Part shown: one piece after another, positions 47,631 to 58,997 of the stretch
Position numbering within the stretch: position 1 is the stretch's first letter
Layout: each line of letters opens with the position of its first letter
Source: Ricinus communis
Lineage: Eukaryota; Streptophyta; Magnoliopsida; Malpighiales; Euphorbiaceae
Assembly (NCBI RefSeq): GCF_019578655.1
Contig: NC_063261.1
Coordinates: forward strand, 3,244,201-3,308,200
Length of the DNA stretch: 64,000 bases
Direction: 5' to 3'
Program-made: the position numbers and the translations under genes
The notes under the pieces: model-generated
Seen by the model: only the letters and a program-made list of their open reading frames with translations
Database searches by the model: none
Told to the model about the DNA's origin: nothing

Positions 47631-48605
47631 GAAAGTTCTCCAATTTCATACAACCTCTCTCAAAGGTCTTCGAGAGATTGGTATAGAATGGCAATGCCCC
47701 AACCTACTACCCTCAAGAACCCACCAAACCCTAACACACCTGGATTTAAACCCAACACCTATTATAAATTCCACCAAGCACTTGGCCACCACAGCGATAA
47801 TTGCATCCGGCTAAAGCACGAAATCTAGGACCTTATCGATGCTGGAAAGCTTATTGACCCTGACCAACCCAACACTAGAAAAAATCCCTTTCCAAACTAC
47901 AACAACATACCACCCCCAAACAAAATGTCCATGATGAACTCTGATTTTAGCGAAGAGGAGATCATGAATTCCTTCGTAGACATACCCAAAACCGAGCTAG
48001 AAGCCAAATCAGATAGAGAACCTTCATTGAGCTAGGGGCACCACTATCCGTGGTGTTCTATCACTTAAAATGGAGCAAAAAGGTTAAGCCCCAATCACCA
48101 AAGGATAGTCCTAAGCCTCACAATGGTCAGTAGTGTGAGTATCACTAGGCTTTCAGGCATGTGATGGACTAGTGCAACCATCTCAAGCACGAGATTTAGG
48201 ATTTAATCGACTCTAGAGAATGGAAGGTTGAGCAACTTCCTCTGTATGAGTGTAAAGGCCTGCTAGGGCAGCCCTCAGGCAAATTTAACTTCAAGGTTCG
48301 ATATTTGAGGTCTCCTTCGGCTGATATTAGAATTGAGGATATTATGTCAAGTGGTTGGGGATCAGATGACGATCAAGCCGCTTGTGAACCTTGTCTCATG
48401 AAAGTTTGGAAAGAAGGGGAAAAGAAGTCGATCATGGCTATTGACATCTAATATGACTCTAGGGATGAGTGTGAAGTTTAAGACACTGAGGCTAAGAACA
48501 TCTGGGCAGATAACGATTCTAAAAATGAGCTAGCGAGTTAGGGTAAGAAAGCCACGACCCAAAAGGTGAAACAAGATAAGCAAGCACCTAAAAGACGGGG
48601 ATGCC
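47631..48605 (+). pseudogene. Element B gag tail with two knuckle-like motifs
   Basis: Across broken frames there are two related motifs: YYKFHQALGHHSDNCIRLK (about 47760-47820) and CEYHxAFRHVMDxCNHLK (about 48135-48195), each followed by HEI and DLID. They resemble the knuckle at 22550. The first lacks its leading cysteine (Tyr) while the second keeps Cys but has Arg in place of the Gly before His. Then comes an acidic spacer (48290-48600), also present antisense at 5190-5700. Confidence 0.6.
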
Positions 48606-49700
48606 GTGTTGCTAGAAAAGTGGAAGAAAGAGAAGAAGATAACCAATGTCTGGGAATTGTTGATGCATTCATCGGATCAAAGAAAGTCTTTAATTCAGGC
48701 GTTGTCTAGTATAAGCGTTAGCACAACAGTTGCCTTTAAGGAGATGATCAAAACCGTAACTGACAAGACCGCCGGGATGATTACCTTCTCGGATGAAGAC
48801 CTACCATTTAAGGGAAGACACCATAATAAAGCCCTCTACATAGCAGCAGAAGTCAAGGGGAAGAGAACCCCATGTGTGATGGTGGATGATGGGTCAGCCA
48901 TCAACGTGTATCCTTCTCGCATACTCCTTAAGCTAGGGATGACTGTGAAAGACCTGAGGCCATCATATATGATTATAAGGGCTTATCATGAGATGAAAAG
49001 AGACGTGGAAGGAACATTTTCAGCACTGGTGAAGACAAATCCCATTGGATCCTGGGTAGAGTTCACTGTCTTAGACATCCTGATAACTTTTGCATTGTTA
49101 TTGGGAAGGCCATGGTTCCATGCTTTAGGAGTCCTTCCCATAGTACATCAGAAGGTAAAATTCCCTCATGAAGGCGAGATCGTCACCATCAACACTGAAG
49201 GTGGTAAGGTTGTCTCAGCTATCCAAGAGGCTGTTAAGAAGATGGATACCCCTACTGAATTCCAAGTTGATGTTCTCTATAAGGATTATATAGATGGATA
49301 CCCCTACTCTAGGGAGCCTGAACCCATTAATGTAGCTGGGACTGAGGTATCGGGGTTTGAGATTTTTAAGAACCTAATCGTTGACAGGATGGCCGAGCTG
49401 AGTATCAAGGAAGTCCGAGAGAAGGTTACCACCAAGATGGAAGAGCTGAAGTTAAAAGAGTTCACCGTTCAGCTGGAGAAAATTAGCCAAAAGGAACTAG
49501 CTGCTCTTATAGACAATAAAATTTTAATTTTCTTTTATGATGATGATGTAATAACATCTGATATTTATGAGGATGATGTTTCTTTCCTTTCCAAGATCAA
49601 TGATATGAACAATATTGGTTACTTGTGCAATTTTTTTTCTGATGGTAGTGTGCACTTTGACGATCATGACATGTGCATGTTTGACATCAATTCCATATAA
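48606..49700 (+). pseudogene. Tat/Ogre aspartic protease region, element B
   Basis: A 364-codon open block. Residues around 60-130 hold FSDEDLPFKGR, VMVDDGSAIN and the YPSRIL block; around 160 come FALLLGRPWFHALG and VKFPHEGEI. This is the retropepsin-like protease of Tat/Ogre elements, with Asp-Asp-Gly-Ser as catalytic motif. The block continues with a linker leading to RT. The stop at 49698 (TAA) separates it from the RT frame, which is the same frame. The open start shown is the first Met after a stop, not a true translation start, since the protein is made as a polyprotein. Confidence 0.8.
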
Positions 49701-50524
49701 ATTAATTCATTTAATGTAGGCACAAATGAAAATCCATGGAACATTCTAATAGCTAATGATATGACTCCTGAAGAGAGGAGAGAATTTGAGAAAATAATAG
49801 AAAAAAGAAAAGTTGTAATTGCTTGGTCCTATAATGACATGCCAGGTCTAGACAGGAAAATAGTAGAGTACCGTATCCCAACTTATCCGCATATTAAGCC
49901 AATCAAGCAGAAGATGAGGAGACTGATGCCGGAATGGGTAGAGAAAATACGAGTATAGGTTGCTAAGCAGGTAAAGGCCAATTTTCTCGATATGGTTGAC
50001 TATCCCGAATGGTTGGCAAACATTGTTCCAATTTTGGAAAAGGATGGTAAGGTCCGAATGTGTGTAGATTACAGGGACTTGAACAAGACATTCCCTAAGG
50101 ATGACTTTCCTCTTTCTTACATAGATATAAAAGTTAACAGTGCCGCTTCGAATGCGATATACTATTTTACGGATGGGTTTTCCAAGTACAATCAGATCAT
50201 GATGGCAGTGGTGGACAAGTTGAAGAGGTCATTTATCAATGAGTGGGAGACATACTGCTACAAGATTATGCCTTTTGGAATAAAGAACGTGGGGCAACTT
50301 ATTGGAGAGCAACCACTACCTTATTTCATGACATAATGCATAAGGAGGTGGAGGTGTATGTTGATGACATGATGCTATAGTCTAAAACAAGGGAAGGGCA
50401 CTTCCAAGCTCTTGATAAGTTTTTAGGACGAGTGGAAAGGTATAACCTGAGACTCAATCCAAAGAAAAGTGTATTCAGAGTTACATTAGGGAAGCTGTTA
50501 GGGCACAAAGTAAGTCAACATGGC
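49701..50524 (+). pseudogene. Tat/Ogre reverse transcriptase, truncated
   Basis: The same frame as the protease continues after the TAA at 49698: MTPEERREFEKI, HIKPIKQKMRR, a TAG at 49956, then VRMCVDYRDLNK (palm) and FTDGFSKYNQI. A one-base loss near 50292 shifts the frame, after which VYVDDMML (catalytic Asp pair, about 50352) and LRLNPKK are read. The domain ends at VSQHG where E2 is inserted, so thumb, RNase H and integrase are gone. All catalytic aspartates visible are intact, but the gene is broken. Confidence 0.85.
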
Positions 50525-51648
50525 TAATGTGCATCATTTTATACATATTTATATGCCCAATTGTTTATATTTTTGCGCATAGTTATCTTGTTTTAATCAC
50601 CTGTATTTTGGTTCCTTTCATATTTCAGGTCATTATCGAGGGACATTATCAGTAATTGAGGGAAATACGCACAATTACGGACCAGAATCCATCAAATTAA
50701 GCAAGGACTAGCATTCCAAGGTTGAGCACGGCCTGGACTCTGGCCGTGCTGAACCATCAAATGTTGCCCTTCAAGAGTACCATTTTGGCACGATTTTTGA
50801 AGCCACCACGGCCTCCACCGTGGCCCATGGTGGCTCAACACCAATAAGGGCACGACCAGGAAGAAGCCATAAGTTGCGGGACACGGAGGTCCAAAGATGG
50901 TTCGACTCACCTGCGCGGCTTGACCACGACCGAGATTTATATAGGCAAAAATGATTTGTTGAATTAGGGTTCGATTTTCCAACTTGATTTCACATATACA
51001 AGCATAAGCCATCTTTCTCTAGACTTCAATACTCGACCTTAGAAGACCATTTCATCTATTGAAGGAAGGATTACATTGGTTTTAACATCAAATTGAAGAC
51101 CAAGAGGAGATTTGGGAGCATTCAAGAGGCAAACTAGGGTTTATCATTATGAATTAGGAATTTAGGGTTTTTCATCCAACTTGAAGAAGAAGGGTGTACA
51201 TGCCTTCAATTTACTTTTCTGAATTTGTTCTTTACTTTGTGTTGCTTATTAGTATGAGTAACTAAATTTGTCAAACCCATTGGAGTTCCTATGTTGTTGG
51301 ATTGATTCTAATGCTTATGAGATTTTGATTATCAATGCTTGTCTCTTCTTGCTTTCATTATTAATGAAAAATCACATTATTCATGAGACGTTGTGAGTTG
51401 TGGTATTTAGATTGCTTTATGTAATTGTGAAATTCATTTAGTAATTGGAAATTTGAATAGCAAAAACTCATTAATGATCACTTAGAGATAAGGGTAATTG
51501 ACTAGCCAGATTAAGAATTAACAAAGCTTAATAGAGGCGGGTTAAAGCTTAATGCTAAATTAATAATCGATCATTAGGAAGAAATTCCAACTTTAGGTTA
51601 TTAGGTTTAGGAATTCGGTTATCTCGAGAGAAAGACCGAATTTAGTTA
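50525..51648 (+). repeat. E2 5' LTR, 3' end and primer site deleted
   Basis: It aligns with E1's LTR from its first base to AGTTAAGAATT near 51648, then jumps to the leader just before gag. About 340 bases of LTR end plus the primer-binding site are lost, with a short AATT match at the junction. The first dinucleotide is TA instead of TG. GAGCACGGCC/GGCCGTGC is intact at 50724-50752 and a TTTATATAGG TATA box is at about 50936. Confidence 0.75.
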
Positions 51649-51761
51649 AGAATTAATTTAGCAATTTTTTATTTTTCTATCTTTATTTTACTTTATTTTA
51701 TTATTTTATTCTTTTAATTACTTCTGTTCTTTGGTTGCTACCTTCCATTCTTAGGTAGTTT

Positions 51762-52786
51762 ATGACCAGGAGCTCTAGCTCTGATCTTGTAGAGCCTTTG
51801 TCTGATCCAGAGCGATCCCTCAGACTTTTAAGGAAGCATTTGCCATCGGTAGAGGAGGAGATTGATGTTGAGATACCTGTTGATAGACCAGAAGGGATGG
51901 AGAATCATAATGGAAATGTTGCGGCAGACACTAACAAAATGATGTACGAGTTTGCTAGACCATCATTGGATGGGACACAGACGAGTATACTCAGACCAGC
52001 GGTGGCAGCTAACAACTTCGAAATAAAGCCAAATGTGATCCAGATGGTATAGCAGAGTGTACAGTTTCGAGGTTGCCAAGCGAGGATCCCAATGCCCATA
52101 TAGCCAACTTTTTGGAGATATGCGACACGTTCAAGATAAATGGAACTACCGATGATGCCATCCGGCTGAGATTATTTCCATTTTCTTTAAGCGATAGAGC
52201 AAAGAGATGGTTGCAGTCCCTTCCACCGAACACTATCACTACCTGGAAATCTTTGGCTGAAAAATTTCTTTACAAGTACTTTCCTCCAGCTAAGATTGCT
52301 AAATTGAGAAATGACATTTCTTCTTTTGTGTAAATGGACGATGAGAGCATGTATGATGCTTGGGAGAGGTACAAAGACTTGTTGAGATGCTGTCCACACC
52401 ACGGTCTACTAATATGGATCCAGGTTCAGACCTTTTACAGTAGTTTGAACCTTGCTACTAGGCAAATGATAGATGTCAGCAAAGTGGCCTTGAATGCAAG
52501 AAGACGGAGCAAAGCAAAATCTGATAGAGGAGATGGCCATGAACAACTACCAGTGGTAATCTTCTAGGAGTCGGCCAGTCAAACAGTAGCCTTGGCAGCT
52601 CAAGTGGAGCTTCTAACCAAGAAATTAGACCAGCTTCAGATGCCGGTTCAAGCAGCCTAAATAAGCTGTGAGTTTTACGGTGGCCCGCACTACGGTGCAA
52701 ACTGTAATGCATGAGGTATGTTTGCTAGCTCCTCTACTTCATCTATTGTTTCTACTGACCGTGAACATGTTAATTACATGGGGAAT
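51762..52786 (+). pseudogene. Athila-like gag (E2), N-terminal part
   Basis: It starts TRSSSSDLVEPL, keeps CGA where E1 and E3 have TGA (51811), then YEFARPSLDGT, ANNFEIK, a TAG at about 52048, a frameshift, and then [14 protein letters not shown] core (52073-52333). A TAA follows at about 52331, then [18 protein letters not shown] and several more breaks. It ends at VNYMGN where E3 is inserted. The remainder is at 60432-60606. Confidence 0.8.
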
Positions 52787-54253
52787 TGATAAGCATCATA
52801 CTACACATGTTTTCATGCCCGATTGTTTACATTTTTTATGCATGATTATCCCGTTTTATGCTAGAATCACCTGTCTTTTGTTTCCTTTCTCGTTTCAGGT
52901 CATTTTCGAAGGACACCATCAATAATCGAGGGAAATACGTGTGATTACGGACCAAAATCCATCAAATTGGGTGAGAACTAGCACCCCGAGGGTTGAGCAC
53001 GGCCTGGACTCCAGCCGTGCTGAATTAGTAAGATGCTATCCCCAATTGTGCCATTTCAGCACGACTTCCGTAGCCACCACGGCCTCCGTACGACTGTGGT
53101 GGCTCAAAGACTACTTGGGCACGGCTTGGAAGGAGTCAAGACAACAGATTCAAGATCGCTCGACTCGGTCGAATCATCACACTGGACCCGTGTCACTGGA
53201 CTCCCATGCTGAATCAACTATATAGGCAATTTTGAGTTCTTTTGAAGGAGGAGACGATTTTTGGACTCAATTCCAAGACACACACTTAATCAATTATTTT
53301 CTTATACCTCAATTGTAGACCTTGAGAGATCAAAAATTCATCAATTGAAGGAGGGATTTCACTTGTTCCAACATCGAATTGAAGATCAAGACAAACTTTG
53401 GGAGCATTCAAGAGGCAACTAGGGTTTGAGATTTCGAATTTGCAAATTTAGGGTTTCTCATTCAGCTTGAAAGAGAAGGGTGTACATGCCTTTAATTTAT
53501 TTTTCCTTATTTTGTTCCCTAATTGCTTTAACCATGAACATGAGTAGCTAGATCTTTTGAATCCATTAGGGTTCACCTTTGTTGATGGATTATGCTTAAT
53601 TGTTAGTTTTTATAATTGTCATTCTTGCAATCTTCTTGCTATTCAGCAATAAAAGTTTGATTCAGTTAATTTGAGACGTTGGATTAATTGTTTATTAGGT
53701 TGTTTCTTGACATTTGAGAAATGCTTGTTACAACTGGACATTGAATAGTAAGAACCGGTAGTTAACACTTAGAGATAAGGTTGATTTACTCACGGATTAA
53801 GAACTAATAACTCTTAATAGTTTTAAATCATACTTAATGCTAATCTGTAGTAATCCGATAGGAAGAGATTCCATTAGGTTAGTGCAGTTTAGGAATCCGA
53901 TAAGCTCGAGAGAGGAACCGGGATTCAATTCAGGGATTTAGGCACGGGTAAGCAAGATCGGCAATCCATAAAATCCATCTTTAGAATTCCATCACTTAGG
54001 CTCCCTTTTGGGTTTGTCTCTCTTTTTGCAATTATCTTTTGATTATCCATTGTCCTTCATTTACTTAATTGCACTCATAACCATTAGCTGGTATGTTAGA
54101 ACCTTCACACCCTATTTCAGACTAGATATCATAGCAAGCAGTAATAACTCTAGGTTCACCCGATCTCCAGAGATACGACCTTGATACTCACTAGTGCTAG
54201 GCTGCATCGGTAGGTTCACTGCCTTAGGTGTAGGTTGCATAAAGAGCCCATCA
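52787..54253 (+). repeat. E3 5' LTR
   Basis: TGATAAGCATCATAC to GAGCCCATCA, 1467 bp. U3 has GAGCACGGCC/CCGTGCTGAA (52995-53024) and CCACCACGGCC. TATA box CTATATAGG is at 53218-53226. The 53030-53217 patch differs strongly from the 3' LTR. The end is fixed by the primer site six bases later. Confidence 0.9.
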
Positions 54254-54259
54254 AGTTTT

Positions 54260-54279
54260 TGGCGCCGTTGCCGGGGAAC
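54260..54279 (+). other. E3 primer-binding site, tRNA-Asp
   Basis: TGGCGCCGTTGCCGGGGAAC, the standard Athila primer site complementary to the tRNA-Asp acceptor end, apparently intact. A TTTA-repeat tract follows in the leader (54335-54400). Confidence 0.85.
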
Positions 54280-54451
54280 ACAGTAATGGTGAACTAGAGT
54301 GAATTGTTTTTGTGTTAATTTAGTCATTATTTGTTTATTAATTTATTCTTTATTTATTTTTTATTTTTTATTTATTTATTTATTTATTTATTTATTATTA
54401 TATTGTTTTTGTTGATTGGTGGTTGTGTGGACTTTCGGTTTCAGGTAGTTT

Positions 54452-55373
54452 ATGACCAGGAGCTCAAACTCGAATCTTATAGAGCCTCTATCTGATCCAG
54501 AATGATCCCTCAGACTCTTAAGGAAGAGGTTGCAATTAGAAGAGGAGGAGATTGATGTTGAGGTACCTGTGGATAGACTAGACACAATGGAAAACCATGA
54601 CCCCCAGTTCAACGATGATCAGAGGACGATGTACGAGTTTGCTCGACCATCTTTAGATGGGACGAAAACGAGTATAGTCAGACCTGCTGTAGCGGCCAAT
54701 AATTTTGAGATAAAGGCCAATGTTATCCAGATGATCCAACAAAGCGTGCAATTTGGAGGATTGCCCAGCGAGGATCCCAATGCACATATCTCTAACTTTT
54801 TGGAGATTTGTGACACATTCAAGATAAATTGAACAACCGATGATGCCATTAGGCTGAGATTGTTTCCATTTTCCTTAAGGGACAGAGCAAAGAGATGGCT
54901 GCAATCTCTTCCACAATAGACGATCACTACCTGGAAGGCGTTGGCCGAAAAATTTTTATATAAGTATTTTCCTCCCACTAAAACTGCTAAACTTAGAAAT
55001 GACATATCTTCTTTTGTGCAGTTTGATGATGAAAGCATGTACGATGCATGGGAGAGATTTAAAGATCTTTTGAGATGCTGCCCACATCACGGATTGCCGG
55101 TGTGGATGCAGTTCGGACCTTCTACGGGTTGAACCTTGCAACGAGGCGATGGTGGATACCGCAGCAGTGGGGCGCTAAATAGTAAGACGCCCGAGCGTGC
55201 TCGGAACCCCGATAGAGGAAATGGCCATGAACAACTATCGTTGGCAATCCTCTAGAGCCGACCAGGAAGACAGGAGTGGTCAACCAAGTGGACTCTACAG
55301 CAACCTTGGCAGCTCAAGTGGAGCTTCTAGCCAAGAAGATCGACCAACTCCGATGCGGTTCATGCAATGAACG
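54452..55373 (+). pseudogene. Athila-like gag (E3), N-terminal part
   Basis: The ATG at 54452 opens TRSSNSNLIEPL, with stops at 54506 (TGA where E2 has CGA), about 54830 (TGA) and about 54917 (TAG). Between them are [32 protein letters not shown] and [12 protein letters not shown], the gag core. [18 protein letters not shown] follows. From 55110 to about 55390 many one- and two-base losses relative to E1 and E2 break the frame. The cluster is denser than elsewhere in E3 and might be local sequence error. Confidence 0.8.
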
Positions 55374-56608
55374 TTGGTCGCGAAGTTTTGTGGTGGCCCG
55401 CATTACAAGTGTGAACTGCATCATGGAGGTATGTTTGCTTCATCCTCTACTACTTTTCCATCTAATTCTGCTATGTCTTTTGATGTTGAACAGGTTAATT
55501 ATATGGGGAATGCCCCAAGGCAGCAGAACGATTCTTACAGCAATACATACAACCCTGGGTGGCGCAATCATCCCAACTTCAGTTGGAGGAACAATAACGC
55601 TCAGTGGTCCACTGGTTTCGGAGACTTCATCACAGCCCGCAGAATATTCGGCTGGCCTGCACAAGCTCCTCCTCTACCAGAAAAGAAGTCAAATTTAGAG
55701 GAGCTTATGATGAAGTTTGTGATGTCTACGGAGATGAGGTTCCAGCAAACTGATAGTGCACTTAGGAACCAGCAGGCCTCGATTCAGAACTTGGAGACCC
55801 AGATTGGCCAAATCTCTAAGATGTTGTCTGAGAGGCAGCAAGGAGCGCTTCCGAGCACCACTGAGTCTAACCCGAGGGAGCACGTGAACGCCATCACTTT
55901 GTGTTCAGGTAAGTTAGTTTCAGCTCCTTCTAAGCCTATTTTTGATGACGCCACTATTGATGTGCAGGTTAAGGCAAGCAGTAAGGTTAGGGAACCTGAG
56001 GGACAAAAGGTGAAATCAATTCTAGTCAGGGAATATCAACCTAAGATTCCTTATCCTGCTAGAGCTAAACAAGCAGAGGCGAAAGAGCAGTTCAGTAAGC
56101 TTTTAGATATTTTTAGACAACTGCATATTAACTTGCCTTTTATTGATGCATTGGAGCAGATGCCGAAGTATGCTAAGTTCTTAAAGGACATACTTAGCAG
56201 AAAAAGGAAGTTGGAGGAGGTCTCCTATGTTCAACTTAATGAGGAGTGCTCAGCAGTGTTTCAGAGCAAGTTGCTAGAGAAACGTCACAATCCAGGGAGT
56301 TTCACTATTCCCTGCACTTTAGGTAATTTATGTGTTGATGATGCATTAGCTGATTTGGGGCTAGCATAAATGTCATGCCCACTAGTTTGTTCAATAAGCT
56401 AGGTTTGGGGGAGGCAAAATCCACTAGGATGTGCATTCAATTAGCTGACCGTTCTGTTAAGCTTCCTAAGGGAATTGTGGAAAATGTGCTAGTTAAGGTA
56501 GATAAGTTCATATTTCCTGTAGACTTTGTGGTTTTGGATATGGACAATGAGCATGGTGTACCATTAATTTTGGGGAGACCTTTCCTTGCCACGGTAGAGC
56601 TAAAATAG
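55374..56608 (+). pseudogene. Athila-like gag C-terminus and protease (E3)
   Basis: 331 open codons (55374-56369): GGPHYKCELHHGG knuckle-like motif, VNYMGNAPRQ, WRNHPNFSWRNNN, a coiled coil (MRFQQTDSAL, IQNLETQIG), AITLCSGK, IPYPARAKQ, and LEKRHNPGSFTIP leading to the protease active site ADLG. A single-base loss at about 56362 shifts frame, after which 56375-56608 gives MCIQLADRSVKLPKG and LILGRPFLAT. Without that loss and one near 56595 the block would be open, so decay is light. The protease would process Gag. Confidence 0.85.
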
Positions 56609-57081
56609 ACGTGATTTGAGGGAAGTTAGAACTTAATGTAGGGGACGACCGTATCACTTTTAGTTTACCCTCATTTGATAGTTCTTCCACCGACCATGTT
56701 CATGCCATTTGTTGTATTGATGGAATTGATCTTGCATGTAATATACAACCACAAGATGTACAAATGGATGATGCTATACATGTTTCTTCCCCTACTAGTA
56801 TGTGTTATTCATCTGAAAAGAATAACTTGTATCAATATGAGACTTTGTGCTGTGATAGACCCGAGAAGGGTAGTTGCAAGTTTGTTTTTGACAGATCACT
56901 TAGCCGGAATTCGGAGTGGATGAATGGACATCCCAAATCGGTCCAGAGAGCACCTCCTTGGTCATCTACTGCACACATCGGACCTTTTCATTGCGCTTAT
57001 ATGCCTCGAGCCCCAACTTACATTGAGCCTACCTTCTTAATTTGCCCGCGATGCAGGAATGCTGATCCAGAGTCCAGCTAG
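56609..57081 (+). pseudogene. Cys-rich tail ORF replacing RT in E3
   Basis: After the protease end (VGDDRITFSL at about 56638) the frame stays open for about 148 codons to the TAG at 57079 with no similarity I recognise to RT. It is rich in cysteine (about ten, including AICC, ETLCC, ICPRC) and aromatic residues, and ends NADPESS. Ten bases later the element's coding-end phrase begins. E1 has pre-RT sequence at this position instead, so this tail is either a diverged pre-RT region or captured sequence. Function unknown. Confidence 0.45.
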
Positions 57082-58997
57082 ACGACTCAAACAAAAAGAA
57101 GCGCCTTCGGGAGGCATTCCTGAATCTATTTTTGCTTTCTGAATTTTTGGACATTTTTTATTTTATTTTATGTAGTCATTTACAATTAGATATTTCAGTC
57201 TGTTTTTAGTAAGTTTGGTTTTGAGGAGATGCTATCTTATTGAACCTTTTACTAGATGTTGCTTGGAATGTGTTTATTCTTGAATTTTGCAGGAGTTAGC
57301 CTACTTGATGCTCGTACGTAATTTTGAGGACTAACATATTTTGAAGTGTTAAAGTACACATCAAGGGCAGTATCTAGTAGACTTTCTAATTTTTATCTCT
57401 TTTTGTCGTCTTGTTTTTCTCTTAGTTTTCTAATTTCTTTTATGGACTCCCATAATTAACTTCATTCTACGTATTTTATTCCTTTTATTTTGGAGTGCCT
57501 ACCTTGTTCACACTGAGGACAGTGTTTTTCATAAGTGTGGGGTAGGTACCGTAGATTTGTGCAGGTACCAATTTTATCTTTGCTGTTTTTATCTTGTTTT
57601 AATATCCCTTATTGATTGAGTCCATTCATTATTATTGTCCTTATCTTGAGTTTTGTTTTAATCAAGCAGTTAATGATTTTCTCCTTTGAATGGATTCCGT
57701 TATAGCTTTTATCGAACCTTGTTGGAAGAAGGCAATGAACGAATCTCTTAATTACAATCCAGCTAGGTAAAACTGGTATTTTTTCTTAAATTCTTCCATT
57801 TTACTTTATCTTAGATATAGAACACTGTTAATATTGTTGCTCATTATTGTGATTGACTGTTTAAACTTTGGTTTGAGAATTCATGCAATTTTAACCCACT
57901 CAAATGGTGAGATTTTGAGCCAATTGGTGCATCACTATTATGCTCCCTTTTCTTTCATTAGTGAGCATTGTACAAAATCTCTGTTTCTAGAACTTGCTTT
58001 ACGATATCTTTTGAGATTACATGAATTGTCAATAATTGTGAGATGATTTGGGCACTTAGGATTTACACAATTTGGCCAAAAAGCCTAACCCTGTTTTTCC
58101 CTTAGTGAACCAATTTTGAGCCTTAATAATAGTGACACTCATTTTATCACTTCTATTCATTTGACCATTCTTTCTACCATTATTGCTGGAAATTATGTAA
58201 GTTTATGCTGCATTTTATTTTGGATCAATCTGCAATCATATATTTCTCTAAGTTGCTAGATTTTTCATAGATGCTCCCTTCAATTAAAAAAAAAAATAAA
58301 AAAAATAAAAAAAATTTGATTTTCAGTCTTATTGTATGTGTCAATAACCAACAACCCCTACATAAGCTGTTGTAATATATATACATAGTATATATATATT
58401 CAATAAAAAGAAAACAAAAAGAGTATTAATTTAGTTCATTTTGAGCATCATCTTATTTTTAGAGCAACTTAGTGTTCATTTTGGTACAACACTTGATCCT
58501 TCGTTACTTTCTTGCATTACTTGCTTAATTTCCAGCAACTTGTAGCCTACTTTCCATATTTATACGTACCTTACCTTAACCCCATTACAACCTGGCTCAA
58601 GACCCTTTGATCATGATTATTGATTATTTCGTAGTAGTGGAGATTGGATCTATAAGCAAGCCTATGGTAAGCATTTTTTCTGTATTTTTACGTTGAGAGC
58701 TTGGCGATCTTCTTTCACCTATATACACTTGTGTGTTTTGAGTGACATCTTGTGAGGCATGGTTCTCAATTTCTCAATTTAGATGGTTTATCATTTTAAC
58801 TTTAGCAACTTTATTAAGTTTGTTCTCTCTCTTAAGGATTTAGTGATTTGGGGATTTTGGGAAAAATCATTATGGAGTTTTGAAATTTGTTTTGAGCTAT
58901 CCTCCTGCAATGCATTTGATTGAGTTATTTGGTATCTGTTTGAGGAGTGAGTTGTTGATTGCTTGAGGACAAGCAAAAGTTTAAGTGTGGGGTAATT
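57082..58997 (+). other. E3 3' region and polypurine tract
   Basis: It begins with the coding-end phrase AGAAGCGCCTTCGGGAGGCA (about 57098). AAGTGTGGGGT occurs at 57533-57543 and again at 58983-58993, the latter just before the 3' LTR. A-rich runs at 58286-58316 and 58400-58420 match the purine runs of E1 and E4. No env-region ORF is present. ORFs here are chance. Confidence 0.65.

Larger units (their letters stand above)
42706..50524 (+). mobile_element. Tat/Ogre-like element B, truncated by E2
   Basis: 5' LTR, primer site, gag, protease and part of RT follow in normal order on the plus strand. The RT frame is interrupted at 50524 by the LTR of Athila element E2. The remaining RT, RNase H, integrase and 3' LTR are not seen beyond E2 within this window. 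Gag and pol carry stops and frameshifts. Related copies are at 4747-5835 (antisense) and 22931-27817. Confidence 0.8.
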
